64,000 nt of DNA from Tillus elongatus (Eukaryota > Arthropoda > Insecta > Coleoptera > Cleridae), in the NCBI GenBank assembly GCA_964006375.1, contig OZ023266.1:160397292-160461291 (forward strand), read 5' to 3'. The notes below the pieces were generated by a model. That model saw only the letters and a list, made by a program, of their open reading frames with translations. It made no database searches and was not told the DNA's origin. The position numbers and the translations under genes are program-made. Shown piece after piece: positions 46,263 to 55,811 of the stretch. Each line of letters begins with the position of its first letter. Position 1 is the stretch's first letter.

Positions 46263-46303
46263 CCTCTGATGACGCTAACTTGGCTAGTGAAACGATCGTC
46301 AGG
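46263..46303 (+). ncRNA. hammerhead-like motif, second type
   Basis: CCT-CTGATGA, an extra C, helix GCTAAC/G(C)TAG(T) with one mismatch and loop TTG, G(A)AAC, hairpin ACG-AT-CGT, cleavage C and AGG. Stem I (CCT/AGG) is 3 bp. The 35 nt downstream match the relic at 60468-60508 ('gtcttttaaaatgtgttgtg'), so a longer element is shared. The extra base next to the core is not in the consensus. Confidence 0.45.
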
Positions 46304-46412
46304 TCTTTTAAAATGTGTTGTGGTGATTTGGGTTCTCCAAGTGTTCTTATCAGTGCTCATCACAGGTTCCAATTTTCACTTAGTGGAGGAACGTGCTGTG
46401 TTTATGTCATGT

Positions 46413-46700
46413 TCAGCTGAACGTATTGACGCCTTTGGATGAGCTTCGAAATAAGACAACACAGAAATTTGTGTCTCCATCTTCTGTAACTGGAACTGAT
46501 CTTGATGTTTGTTTAATCGTGCAACTTCCCGTTCTCAAGAAATTGGTTTCATAAGGTCTGAATTTCAACGCAGTCATTGGCGAGGACTCGAGATACCTAT
46601 TATTAAATAGCCGACATGTTCTGCTGACCACTTTGTTGCACTCTCCATCAAAATAAAATAAATTCAGCAATTGTTCGTTTGAATAGCTGGCATTATCCAT
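46413..46700 (-). pseudogene. DUF4817-type transposase N-terminal fragment
   Basis: From the ATG at 46700: MDNASYSNEQLLNLFYFDG, CNKVVSRTCRLFNNRYLESS and TNFLRTGSCTIKQTSRSVPV. These match the helix-turn-helix N-terminus of arthropod DUF4817 transposases more closely than the copies at 10.9, 32.7 and 41.4 kb match one another. The catalytic domain is absent. The fragment ends about 46430, shortly after the hammerhead-bearing relic. A different subfamily from the other copies here. Confidence 0.75.
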
Positions 46701-47285
46701 TATAACGTAGAATTCCTATTAATTCAGACAACAAAGACAAAATAACTCACGTTGTGAATCACAGAAATATAAAACTAACAACAAACGTGAAGATGTCAAA
46801 CATCACATAGCACTCTTAGAATTGATACAGATTTTAGACATACTTCTAAATTTGTCTTTTTTGTGGTAAACCGCAAATACCTCGACAATTATCAACTTTA
46901 GGTATAGGAAATGCTAATACAGTTTAAAAGAGAATTATCTGCTCTATTAAATAAGAAGATAATATACAAGGTATTTCCTTTGAAATAAATGAGTTATTCT
47001 AGTTTAAAGCACACCAAATCTAATACATCCTACAAAACACGCTGTATATAAAACATTTTTTCCTCACAATCATGTCGAAGCTTAATAGCCTTGGAAAGTG
47101 TCTGACTAATTAATGAATTTTCAGGATTCTAACATAACACGAAATCACCTTCATTAAGTCAGCCACCCCTTGAACAGAATTCTCAAATAAATTGACATAA
47201 CTCGAAAACAGTTGAAGATAGGGAGAGGATACCCTAATAACTTTTAACCTAAAATTAGATGAGTATTCTAAAAATGCAATAATAT
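46701..47285. other. upstream remnant of the transposase fragment
   Basis: Probably 5' flank or TIR of the same element. 'atatacaaggtatttccttt' at 46963 and 'cacgctgtatataaaac' at 47038 look like mariner-type ends, but no inverted partner is clear. Confidence 0.35.
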
Positions 47286-47458
47286 ACAGGTGTTCTATTT
47301 GAAATAACGATGTAACGGTGTAAGAAAAAGTCCGCCATTTTGGAAATTACTTCCATTAAATAGAACATCTTCGGAAACTCCCGTATACAAATTTTCAGCA
47401 CTCAAAAATGTATATTTTCGGAAATAATCTAATACATTACTCGACGTGGGACATCCTG

Positions 47459-47460
<2 letters not shown>
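47286..47460. mobile_element. short mariner-type MITE-like element
   Basis: TACAGGTGTTCTATTTG at one end and GGGACATCCTGTA at the other, with TA at the borders and no coding capacity. The right border adjoins the (AT)n of an H fragment, the same target preference as the 9.4-kb element. Confidence 0.5.
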
Positions 47461-47537
<77 letters not shown>

Positions 47538-47605
47538 CGATATGAACAAAGATCTCCTCATTAGTGAATTTTTCGTTATACAAAAAATTCGCTAAAAAGA
47601 CATAT
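47461..47605 (+). repeat. family H 3' end, copy H13
   Basis: (AT)n at 47462-47527, then 'aagatctcctcattagtgaa' and a degraded hairpin ending 'aaaattcgctaaaa'. The 'ccccggatatgggttc' block is deleted. Confidence 0.75.
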
Positions 47606-49107
47606 TCGCTATTAAAAACATTTTTATTATATTATTTTGTAATTTTATAGAATACCGTGTTTCCTTTCGACTTGATGCGACATCACTTATGTAGGAAGCT
47701 GTTTTTAATAAAAGTGTCATGGTAGCTTTCATGTGTTTTGTTAAAGACTCTAAGTTAGCTAGGTTTATATAGCTCTTAGTAAAAAGATGATATTATTCTG
47801 AAAATTGGACTGTTCCAAAAAATATTGTACCAGTGGCAATATACTATATAGTCTTAAGGGATACTAAATAAACTTAGCAGATTAATGTATAGTCAGAGAG
47901 ATAAAAGTAAGTTCCTTTGTGTCTTTCCTTGTGTTAACCTCTTTTGACCGCAGCCTCCCCAGTACGTTAAAAAGTCACCATGACAGGTCCCATTGGTGTG
48001 AAAAGTGTCCCAGTGTTTCTCCTGTAACAACTTGTAGCGTAGATGTGTGCATACATATGTATGTGTGTGTATGTGCACATCAAGAAATAATGTGCATTTT
48101 ATGTCTTGCACCTAGTGTTAAGTATTGGACGTATAAAGCCTATTGATGTGGGTGCGTATACATGAGTGTACCTGCGCTCGCGTACGTGTGTGGGTGGATA
48201 TGTGTGAGTTTTAATTTTAGAATATATGTTTTTAGTAAATAGCAAGTGCATAGGGAGATAAAAGAAAAAAGTTAAAGAGCTTGTTGGATTAACATTCTTA
48301 AGACAGGTTTTGCCATTATGAAAAGCAAGGCCAGATGCATCCTTGTTCATTTTAAAGATTGACAGTGACTGAATGAGCCAGTTCTCAGAGTCAAAACTCT
48401 AATAAAAAAATATTTTTATGTAAATTACGACCATAATACACTGGCTGCGTTCAGACTTTTACAATGTTAACAAATCGAAACTGATTAATCTGTATTCGCT
48501 TTGTTAAAACGAATGAAAACACGCTGGAACAACAAACTGTGAGATGTTACTTAAGGTTTTGAAGGATTATTTTCCTAAAGCTGCCAGTTTCAGAGAACGC
48601 TTAATATTCATTATTCCTAACACCTGCAGAGCCATTGAAATTTATTTTAATTTAAAGCAAACGCTCCGAAAAAACTTACTTTACTCCGGCGAGGGTTGTT
48701 TGAATCCTTTCTTGTTAAATAAGAAATTAAGCATTTGCTTTCCCCACAGGTAAACGAAAGAGACTTGTTTTTGTTTAGTTAGCGCTGTCTGATTTTAAAT
48801 TAGCTCAGTGTATATTCTTCTGTGGAGTAAATGACATTCTGAGCCAGCAGGTGGAATTTACGATTCAATATTTTCCCGTCGAATTTTTTTCTCCAACCGT
48901 GAGCACCAGGTCTCGAGCTTTTTAAAGCATTCATTTTGCACTGGAAATTTCAAGATTAAAAAGTCTTATGCAGAATTATTTCTATATTGCCAACAAACAA
49001 TTATTAAATATGGACTATATGGTAACCTTTGGAAGAATTATCTTGCCACATGTGGAGACCTTCTTGTCGAAACACATAATCTGCATCAAAATTAGGTTTT
49101 AGTGAAT
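47606..49107. other. no recognisable gene
   Basis: About 1.5 kb without supported genes. TG-rich patches lie at 48050-48210. 48418-48460 ('cgaccataatacactggctg') is a diverged family H 5' block. The frame at 48544-48753 is not recognisable. Confidence 0.35.
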
Positions 49108-49218
49108 TCTGGTGAAAACTTCACTAATGGGGAGATTCCAACTTTTGACTTTTGAATTTTTTTTAATTGAGCGCAAATTATGGCCCCTAGAACCCATATC
49201 TGGGGTCAATTTTTTATA

Positions 49219-49298
<80 letters not shown>
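49108..49298 (-). repeat. family H 3' half, copy H15
   Basis: 'cttcactaatggggagattc', 'gagcgcaaattatggcccct', 'acccatatctggggtcaatt', then (AT)n at 49221-49298. Minus orientation, cut off after the microsatellite. Confidence 0.8.
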
Positions 49299-49300
<2 letters not shown>

Positions 49301-49449
49301 CTATGGTACGCAATTTTAATTGTTGTGCATGAGAATTTTCAATTATCATGGTTATTATACCAGTCCTGAGGACTGCCTGAGTGACTCTGTTAAGATACTA
49401 ACATATTATACTTGTAAGAAAGCATAAACTAAATTCCTATAAGAAGCAA

Positions 49450-49495
49450 TGTAAATATGTTTTGTAAATAAAATAAATAAAATAAAATAAAATTA
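49450..49495 (+). repeat. AAATA-rich retroelement tail
   Basis: 'gtaaataaaataaataaaat' type run following about 100 bp of unique-looking sequence with a small palindrome 'cctgaggactgcctgag'. It looks like the 3' tail of a LINE or SINE with no coding part left. Confidence 0.5.
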
Positions 49496-49655
49496 TTGCT
49501 AATATTTCTTTACTTACCTTTGTATCTTCAATCTTTTTTCTTTTCTCACGGGTCTACCCTTCTCACAGTCAAATCTAGATTCCCAATTACACTGTTACCT
49601 TGCATTCTGGCGGTTCCATCTCGAATGCCCCTGAATAATCACACCCTTCCTACTT

Positions 49656-50002
49656 TAAAAATATTCGCTTCTATAAAACCTAAAACGCCTCTTTCTATTT
49701 AACACAGGCTGTGCGACAGAGCTCACTAGCACGCTCGCTATCGTTCAAACTGCTTATTAGGCAAAAAACCGTAAAAATATTCGCTTCTATAAAACCAAAA
49801 ACGCCTCTTTCTATTTAACACAGGCTGTGCGACAGAGCTCACTAGCACGCTCGCTATCGTTCAAACTGCTTATTAGGCAAAAAACCGTAAAAATATTCGC
49901 TTCTATAAAACCAAAAACGCCTCTCTCTATTTAACGCAGGCTGTGCGACAGAGCTCACTAGCACGCTCGCTATCGTCCAAACTGCTTATTAGGCAAAAAA
50001 CC
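49656..50002. repeat. minisatellite, 3 x 116 bp
   Basis: The phrase 'aaaaatattcgcttctataa' recurs at 49657, 49773 and 49889, each followed by 'ctatttaac.caggctgtgc' and 'cgctcgctatcgt.caaact'. Units differ by only a few substitutions, so the array is young. Confidence 0.95.
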
Positions 50003-50317
50003 GTATCAACGTTTCACTGATAACATTGAGTGCCTTTTCGAATTTAATCACAATAATTTTTACCTTTAACCTTTCTCCTAAATAAAATATTTTCCTTAAC
50101 CAAAACAATTTTATTATAAGTAAACCCAACGCAATGTTTTCTATTCTTTAGATTCCAATAATATTTATTTTTTCACCAAAATATTCAACACCCTTTTAAC
50201 TATACACTGCATTTAAATTTCAGGGCGCATAAATTTTATATAATACGTGGCTCGTTTTTCCGCAGAAAAGGTTTCTATTTTTAGGCTATATTTGCTATTT
50301 ACAGAAATATATTAGAA

Positions 50318-50358
50318 CCATAGACCGGTTTCGCTCTCATTAGAGCTCTTCAGTACGG
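50318..50358 (-). ncRNA. hammerhead ribozyme with intact core
   Basis: On the minus strand: stem I CCGTA/TATGG (5 bp including one G-U), core CTGAAGA (fits CTGANGA), stem II GCTCT/AGAGC with loop AATG, then GAAA, stem III ACC/GGT with no loop, and cleavage C. Total 41 nt, and all conserved core bases are present. The loopless 3-bp stem III suggests it works poorly as a monomer and better as a dimer, as known for minimal hammerheads in Penelope-like elements. Confidence 0.8.
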
Positions 50359-50628
50359 TATACTAATTGTAGCAAAAATGCACCGAAAGTAATACGCCTA
50401 TAGTATAGCCAGCCTTAAAACACTAAGTGAGTGGTGGACGTGCCGCCACGTAGTTGCGGAACCAAGTAGTATGTTGTCACGCCAGCTCCAAATAAGACAA
50501 AGTGTTAAAAAAAATAGAGACTGTATACAACTAACTAACAATTTAGAAAATTGTCAGCCCTGGCCCATTTTTACCCCAATATAGGGACAAAGTATGTAAG
50601 GCTAGATGCATTCTCGCAACAATTAGAA

Positions 50629-50669
50629 CCGTAGACCGGTTTAGCTCTCATTAGAGCTCTTCCGTACGG
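50629..50669 (-). ncRNA. hammerhead ribozyme copy, mutated core
   Basis: Same layout as 50318-50358: stem I CCGTA/TACGG perfect, stem II GCTCT/AGAGC. The core reads CGGAAGA instead of CTGANGA and TAAA instead of GAAA. These two changes should abolish self-cleavage. Confidence 0.75.
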
Positions 50670-50748
50670 CATACTAATTGGAGCTGGCGTGACAACATAC
50701 TACTTGGTTCCGCAACTGGGTGGCGGCACGTCCACCACTCACTTTGAG

Positions 50749-50750
<2 letters not shown>

Positions 50751-50824
<74 letters not shown>

Positions 50825-50985
50825 AACCTATCATTCAAAAAATAATGGGCCGATTTTGAATAAATTTGGCATGTATCTTCCTTTTGTAAGTGACTTAGGC
50901 AGGTTTGTTAGCCAGGAAAATCCGACCAGGTTTTCCGGGAAATTTTTGAATTTTCTTTCAATTTTTTTTCCCAAAAAATAGAGAG
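50751..50985 (-). repeat. family H fragment, copy H16
   Basis: (AT)n at 50751-50821, then 'aaaaaataatgggccgattt', 'gttagccaggaaaatccgac' and 'aggttttccgggaaattttt'. Minus orientation; the 3' block before (AT)n is missing. Confidence 0.8.
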
Positions 50986-51037
50986 CTATGGTAAATAGTC
51001 TGTTATGCCACCCTACATATGTTGAGTCTGACGCCTT

Positions 51038-51990
51038 TCTCAGGTTGAATTCCAGCCTGCAAGCCTGGTCTGATTCACCGACGGATCGCGGCTGGAGGAC
51101 CAACAATCCTCCGGGGCCGGAATATACATCGACGACCTGGTGGTGCGCGAGAGCTCTGCTCTGGACGCATATACCACCATTCGAAACAGAGGTGTACGCC
51201 ATCCTGTCTGTATCCCATAGATATGAAGTCAGGATATGAAGAGGAGTCCCGAGAAATGTGTGTACATCTGCTCGGATAGCCAGGCAGTCCTCCGGGCAGT
51301 CTGTGCGGTCAGAATCAGGTCTACACTGGTTCAGGATTGCGCTGACGCCCTCAAAGGACTAGCCAGGACAAAAGGAGGTACAACTAGTGTAGGTTCTGGG
51401 ACACTGTGGCGTAGCGGGGAATGAGGTGGCGAATAATCTCGCAAGGCTCGGTTCCCGGCGGCCATTCTTTGGCCCGGAGCCGGCGATAGGTATAAGTTGG
51501 AAGACGGTATCTGTCGCCTTAGGCAGATGGACCGTGGAAGCAATGAAGAGGCACTGGGGGTTGGTTGGTAGCTGCAGGCACGCGAGAGACTTCATGGAGG
51601 GGCCAGACAGGGATAAAGCTGTCTGGCTACTCGAAAGGAGTCGACATACGCTTCGCCGCATCCTTAGGGTGCTAACAGGCCACTGCGCCCTTAGAAGACA
51701 CCTCACATTGATAGGCGACGAGAGGGATCCCAGTTACCAGGAATGCGGCGAGGATGAGGAAACGTCCTACCACTACCTGTGCGAATGCAAGGCTTTTGGG
51801 AGTCTTCGAGCAGAATTGTTCGAATCGAAGACTCTGCAGAGGAATCAGGTAAGTACCGTCCAATTGAAGACCGTCACGGCCTTCATCTCGAGGTCGAGGC
51901 GGTTTGGAGGCGGAACCGAGGAAGTGTAGAGCATGGTTGCTGGGGTTGGCAAAAAAAGCCCCTGTTGGCCTACTTGCTTGGCGTTGGCCT
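51038..51990 (+). pseudogene. LINE RNase H and zinc-finger C-terminus, copy E2
   Basis: Second copy of the E1 sequence. Broken RNase H: FTDGSRLEDQQSSGAG-like residues (spread over frames), YICSDSQAVLRAVCAVRIR, then GNEVANNLARLGSRRPF, which keeps the Glu-Val-Ala replaced in E1. The frame at 51426-51929 is open: TLRRILRVLTGHCALRRHL, CGEDEETSYHYLCECKAF. The first Cys of the zinc cluster is changed to Tyr (SYQECGED). Its 3' end runs into (AT)n at 52006, so the element end or its target was an AT tract. It lies between two H fragments in the same orientation. Confidence 0.85.
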
Positions 51991-52002
51991 CCCCATCACT
52001 GC

Positions 52003-52005
<3 letters not shown>

Positions 52006-52099
<94 letters not shown>

Positions 52100-52245
52100 A
52101 GCGATAACTCAAAAAATACTCAACTGTTTAGAACGAAACTAGGCATATATCCTTATTGTATTAGGACCGCGGACGAAATTATATCATCTATAACGGGCAT
52201 TTTTCCTCCCAAAAATATTCACAAATATTTTTGAAAACGCTATAT
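52006..52245 (-). repeat. family H fragment, copy H17
   Basis: (AT)n at 52006-52096, then 'gcgataactcaaaaaatact' and diverged interior sequence with 'cgggcatttttcctcccaaa'. Minus orientation. Confidence 0.7.
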
Positions 52246-52977
52246 TTTTATTAGTATCAGAGGAACTGGAATGAGACTTTACATGTGGCTAGAAATCGTG
52301 TAAATAAATCTATGTTGTGAATTTTAAGTAATTGGGGATACAATATTTAAGATTCTTTTCCAAGTTAAAAATAAAACCTGAAAGACATGGGTTGAAACGA
52401 GTCAGTGGTTAAATATCAATGCCTGACAGACAGAGTAGTTAACTGCCACGCGTAAATTAATTCATACAACAGGTATAAACTATACATCAAAGTAACCAAA
52501 CTAAATAAGTAACAGGCATAAAACATACTACCCGAACTAACAATCGTGAAATCTCCGCCACAAATATCGCAAATCACAGACATGCACTTAAAAATTTGCC
52601 AAGTGATTGTTATTTAACTGGGGGATTTAATCAATTTTTAAAACACACTATATTTGTATCATGATGAACCGTCCCAAATACAGTTTTAGCACTGCACATA
52701 TATATTATACTGTGACTTTATACTGAAAGTGTAGCGCAATATAGTATAAATGTAAACAAAATCAAGTAAAGTCTCTATAAAAATGATTCTATAGTAGTTT
52801 CTTTTATGTTTAAACTTAAACATAAGACAGCATATAAAACCGAAACAGTCGTTGAATGTGTTTCAATGACAATTCTACTCATTCTGCAATTAATTGTTAT
52901 GTATACTTTTGACATAGTATCCCGGACATGGATACGGTGACAACTATCATGTAAACAAAACCTTAGTTAACGTATCC
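52246..52977. other. no recognisable gene
   Basis: Anonymous AT-rich sequence without a supported feature. Confidence 0.35.
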
Positions 52978-53054
52978 TTAGATAGCTCAGTGATACGGTT
53001 CTTATCTTCTACGCAGAAGGTTGTGTGATCGATTCCAGCTCGACGAATATCCGG
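52978..53054 (+). tRNA. tRNA-like pol III promoter segment (pseudogene or SINE head)
   Basis: Box A-like TAGCTCAGTGAT (10 of 12 consensus positions) and box B-like TGATCGATTCC lie about 35 nt apart, with an intervening CTTCT/AGAAG helix resembling an anticodon arm (loop centred on ACG). The acceptor and T stems do not pair well, so it is not a functional tRNA. Family K sequence follows at once, which suggests a tRNA-headed SINE. Confidence 0.4.
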
Positions 53055-53069
53055 TTTTTTGTTATTTTA

Positions 53070-53260
53070 TGTTTATATTTTGAGAAGCAATAGTGTACAG
53101 ACGTTTTGGACGTTCTTATTCAAAACGCCTGAATAACTTTGTCACCTTTGAGCCTGAAATTATAATTTTTAGCGGATATTTTGTTATTGTGTATATTGAA
53201 AAGACAGGTTTGACTGGGTTGATCTAAACAAAATCATTCTCATACAGCTACTGTACGATG
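53070..53260 (+). repeat. dispersed repeat family K, copy K3
   Basis: 'aatagtgtacagacgttttg', 'aaaacgcctgaataactttg', 'cctgaaattataatttttag' and 'acaggtttgactgggttgat'. It is closely matched by 55340-55510. Confidence 0.7.
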
Positions 53261-53484
53261 TATGTAAGTATATGTAGTACATATATATGAAGCATTTATG
53301 TACATACTCATAAAATTACATACATATTATGTACTTTAAATAAATTTACCATAGGTTTCTGTTTGGCTTTGGAAAATCTGAATATGAAAACAAACTGAGT
53401 CATAATCCTTGACATTATAATTGTGCTGTTTGGGTATAATAAAATTATGTTTTATATCTGAAGGAGGACTGAGCAGATAATATA

Positions 53485-53953
53485 GTGGACAATATGTCTG
53501 TTGTGAATGAATATACTCGTTTACAAAAAAGATTGGAGCAATTTATTGAGCAGCATACGATTGAAATTAAGGAAGAGATTAAAAAGCAGAATACTGGATT
53601 ATTAATATCATTGGAAAAATTGTCACAGGAAATTCTGGATATTAGAGACAGGTGCAATGAAATAGAAGACAGGCAACAGTTATTGGAAAAACATTGAGAA
53701 AAAACATTGTTATAATTTTCGGACTTCACATCCATGACACTGAAGATCTGGCTGAAAGAACTTCGCTGGAAGTAAGTATTAGAAAAAGCGATTTAAATGA
53801 TCTATACAAAGTGGGACAAGGCATACAAAAACCAATTGTAGTAGAGTTCCTATCATATATTATTAAGAAGGAAGTTACTTCAAAGACATATAAGTCTCCA
53901 CCTAACTCCAACTTCACCAAAAAACCACGTCTGATATCAGAAATAAAAAGCCT
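53485..53953 (+). pseudogene. LINE ORF1-like fragment (coiled coil)
   Basis: Frame 53485-53697 encodes MSVVNEYTRLQKRLEQFIEQ and a heptad-rich LEKLSQEILDIRDRCNEIED, a coiled coil. After a frame shift at 53690 it continues LRKNIVIIFGLHIHD, SIRKSDLNDLYKVGQ and KPIVVEFLSYIIKKEV. The RKN.IIFGL...RPI.V.F pattern is typical of L1-like/‘transposase 22’ ORF1 nucleic-acid-binding domains of insect LINEs. It is cut at 53953 by the family H element H18. The matching ORF2 is not in the window. Confidence 0.7.
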
Positions 53954-54398
53954 GGACGCAGCAAGTGCGTTATGGTAGTGAATTTTCAATATTTTATAAC
54001 TTTTTTTTCTTGTAACATAGAAATCTAAATTTTGGTGTATAGTTTACTTTTTATATCGTAAACCTACCTACCAAATTTGGTTATCATAGATTTTTTATTT
54101 TTTAAGATAAAATTTTTTTTCAAATGAAAACTCAAAATTTTTCCGGAAAACCTCGTCCGATTTTTCTTAATAACGAACTTGTCAAAGCCATATACAAAAG
54201 GAAGGTACGTGCCAAATTTTATCAAAATCGGCTTATTATTCTTTGAGATAAAATTTTTTTCGAATGAAAACTCAAAATTTTTCCGGAAAACCTCGTCCGA
54301 TTTTCCTGACTAACGAACTTATCCAAGCTATTTACAAAAGAAAAGTACGTGCCAAATTTTATCAAACTCGGCCCATTATTTTTTCAGTTATCGGTGTG

Positions 54399-54472
<74 letters not shown>

Positions 54473-54603
54473 ATATAAAAATTGAAACTGACCCCGGATA
54501 TGGGTTCTAGGGGTCCTAGATCGCGCTCATTTGAAGAACTTTTTTCAAAATTCAAAAGTCGAGATCTCCTCGTTAGTGAATTTTTTCTAAGAAAATTCAC
54601 TAA
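53954..54603 (+). repeat. family H element, short complete form, copy H18
   Basis: Only 650 bp, but with both ends: GGACGCAGCAAGTGCGTTAT plus the subterminal TAGTGAATTTTC at the 5' side, and the hairpin TTAGTGAATTTT...AAAATTCACTAA at the 3' side. (AT)n lies at 54403-54468. The interior 'aaaatttttccggaaaacct' block is duplicated (about 54130 and 54275). It interrupts the ORF1-like fragment. The flanks 'aaataaaaagcct' and 'taaaagacatc' share a short A-rich similarity. Confidence 0.88.
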
Positions 54604-54619
54604 TAAAAGACATCTACCA

Positions 54620-55200
54620 AATTTATTTCACAGGAACCACGGAAAATCCGAAATCAAATACACCACTAAGGCCACAATTAAAAATAGACTGTAACACATC
54701 ATTAGTGTCACCTAAACAAGCCAAAACACCAAATACAGCGTTGCAGGCAGTCTTTTTTTCATCCCTTAGGGCTGGTCCGCGTTTTTGCCACGCCGATAGC
54801 ACCGCAGCCTTTGGCTTATAGTGCATGCTCTTTGTCTTTTCTACTCCATCCATTGCAAAATCACTGTGCCTTGAACTAGTCTGCACAGCAATTGGTAGGG
54901 TGAAGTTTTATATTGCTCTGTCTCCAGTCTAGGCTCTCCGTAGATCAGTTGTCTCTTGCGGTCCAGAGCTTTACATTCGCACAAGATGTTCTGGGCTGAT
55001 TCCTCCCCATCGCCACAGGATTTGCATGCCAGGTCCCCCTCGAACCGCCCCATTTTATGCAGGTGTTCCTTGGCAGCCATGTGTCCCGTCAAGAGTCCTG
55101 TTATGTTCCTAAGCTGTCCTCTGCTAAGATTTAGCAGCTCCACGGCTCTCTTGGAACTGGAATCCCCAATTACTGACTTCCCATGTCCATGCCAGTAACC
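54620..55200 (-). pseudogene. LINE C-terminal zinc-finger fragment
   Basis: Minus strand from about 55200: GHGKSVIGDSSSKRAVELLN, QLRNITGLLTGHMAAKEHLH and CKSCGDGEESAQNILCECKA, the Cys/His cluster at the end of ORF2 in RNase H-bearing LINEs. It is related to, but distinct from, the E copies at 20.0 and 51.7 kb. A GC-richer 3' UTR runs to about 54620, next to the H18 3' end. RT and RNase H are missing. Confidence 0.75.
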
Positions 55201-55324
55201 TTATAACATTATAAGAAATATGTGAATATTCCAGCACATAATAGGCGCCCAAAAGACATTTCACGTCAAGTGAGGATTTAAGTTGCAAAATTGTAAAGAC
55301 TGCACCATTAATTTAGCCACAAAC
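55201..55324. other. unassigned
   Basis: Short spacer between the LINE fragment and family K; nothing supported. Confidence 0.3.
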
Positions 55325-55650
55325 ATGTTTTATTTTGACACTTGGAGAAACAATAGTGCATAGATTTCATATGTTTTGAACAAGATATCATTTTTGTTTA
55401 AAATGCCTGAATCAGTTTGTCACGTTTGAGTCTTAAATTATAATTTTCAGCAGACATTTTGTCATTGTTGATATTGAAAACACCGGTTTGATTAGGTTGA
55501 ATAAAACGAAATCATAGTGGCGATTAATAAGGAAAAATAATAACTGCTACGTTTATACTTTGACAGATACTTTACTTTTCTAAATATGAATTAAGTTTCC
55601 TTCTGGAAATCTTTTGTAACTTTAATAAAATCTGCAATTAAAGTTTCTTT
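55325..55650 (+). repeat. dispersed repeat family K, copy K4
   Basis: 'aatgcctgaatcagtttgtc', 'ttaaattataattttcagca', 'caccggtttgattaggttga' and 'cgattaataaggaaaaataa'. Continues after an insertion at about 56250 ('cgatcatcaaggtctgtgta'), as judged by K2. Confidence 0.7.
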
Positions 55651-55739
55651 TAAAGAGACTTAGACTATCTACAGATATAGCAAGATCCAATTTTTTAGCT
55701 TCATAGAAAATCGAGCTTTGAGAAATTTTCTCAAAAGGA

Positions 55740-55811
55740 GGTACAATACAAGATTTTTTGATAATAGAAAGATACCGATGGTAACACTTTAGAAACAATT
55801 CTTCAAATTAA
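55740..55811 (-). repeat. family H 3' block relic, copy H19
   Basis: 'agataccgatggtaacactt' and 'aaacaattcttcaaatta' resemble 'aggtatcgatggtgagactt' in copy H5. Strongly diverged. Confidence 0.4.

Larger units (their letters stand above)
50280..50745 (-). mobile_element. hammerhead-bearing retroelement relic (Penelope-like/retrozyme-like)
   Basis: Two hammerhead copies on the same strand, 311 nt apart (50318-50358 and 50629-50669). An inverted repeat of about 65 bp lies at 50428-50492 and 50676-50740 ('aagtagtatgttgtcacg' and its complement). The phrases 'gtcagccctggcccattttt' and 'ctaactaacaattta' are shared with the fold-back element at 38416-38770. There is no ORF. Paired hammerheads in direct orientation are a known trait of Penelope-like element ends and of retrozymes. 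Which of these it is remains inference. Confidence 0.7.

Noticed and set aside
52978..53054. Functional tRNA gene
   Set aside because: Boxes A and B are recognisable, but acceptor, D and T stems do not pair. Only a pseudogene or SINE head is plausible.
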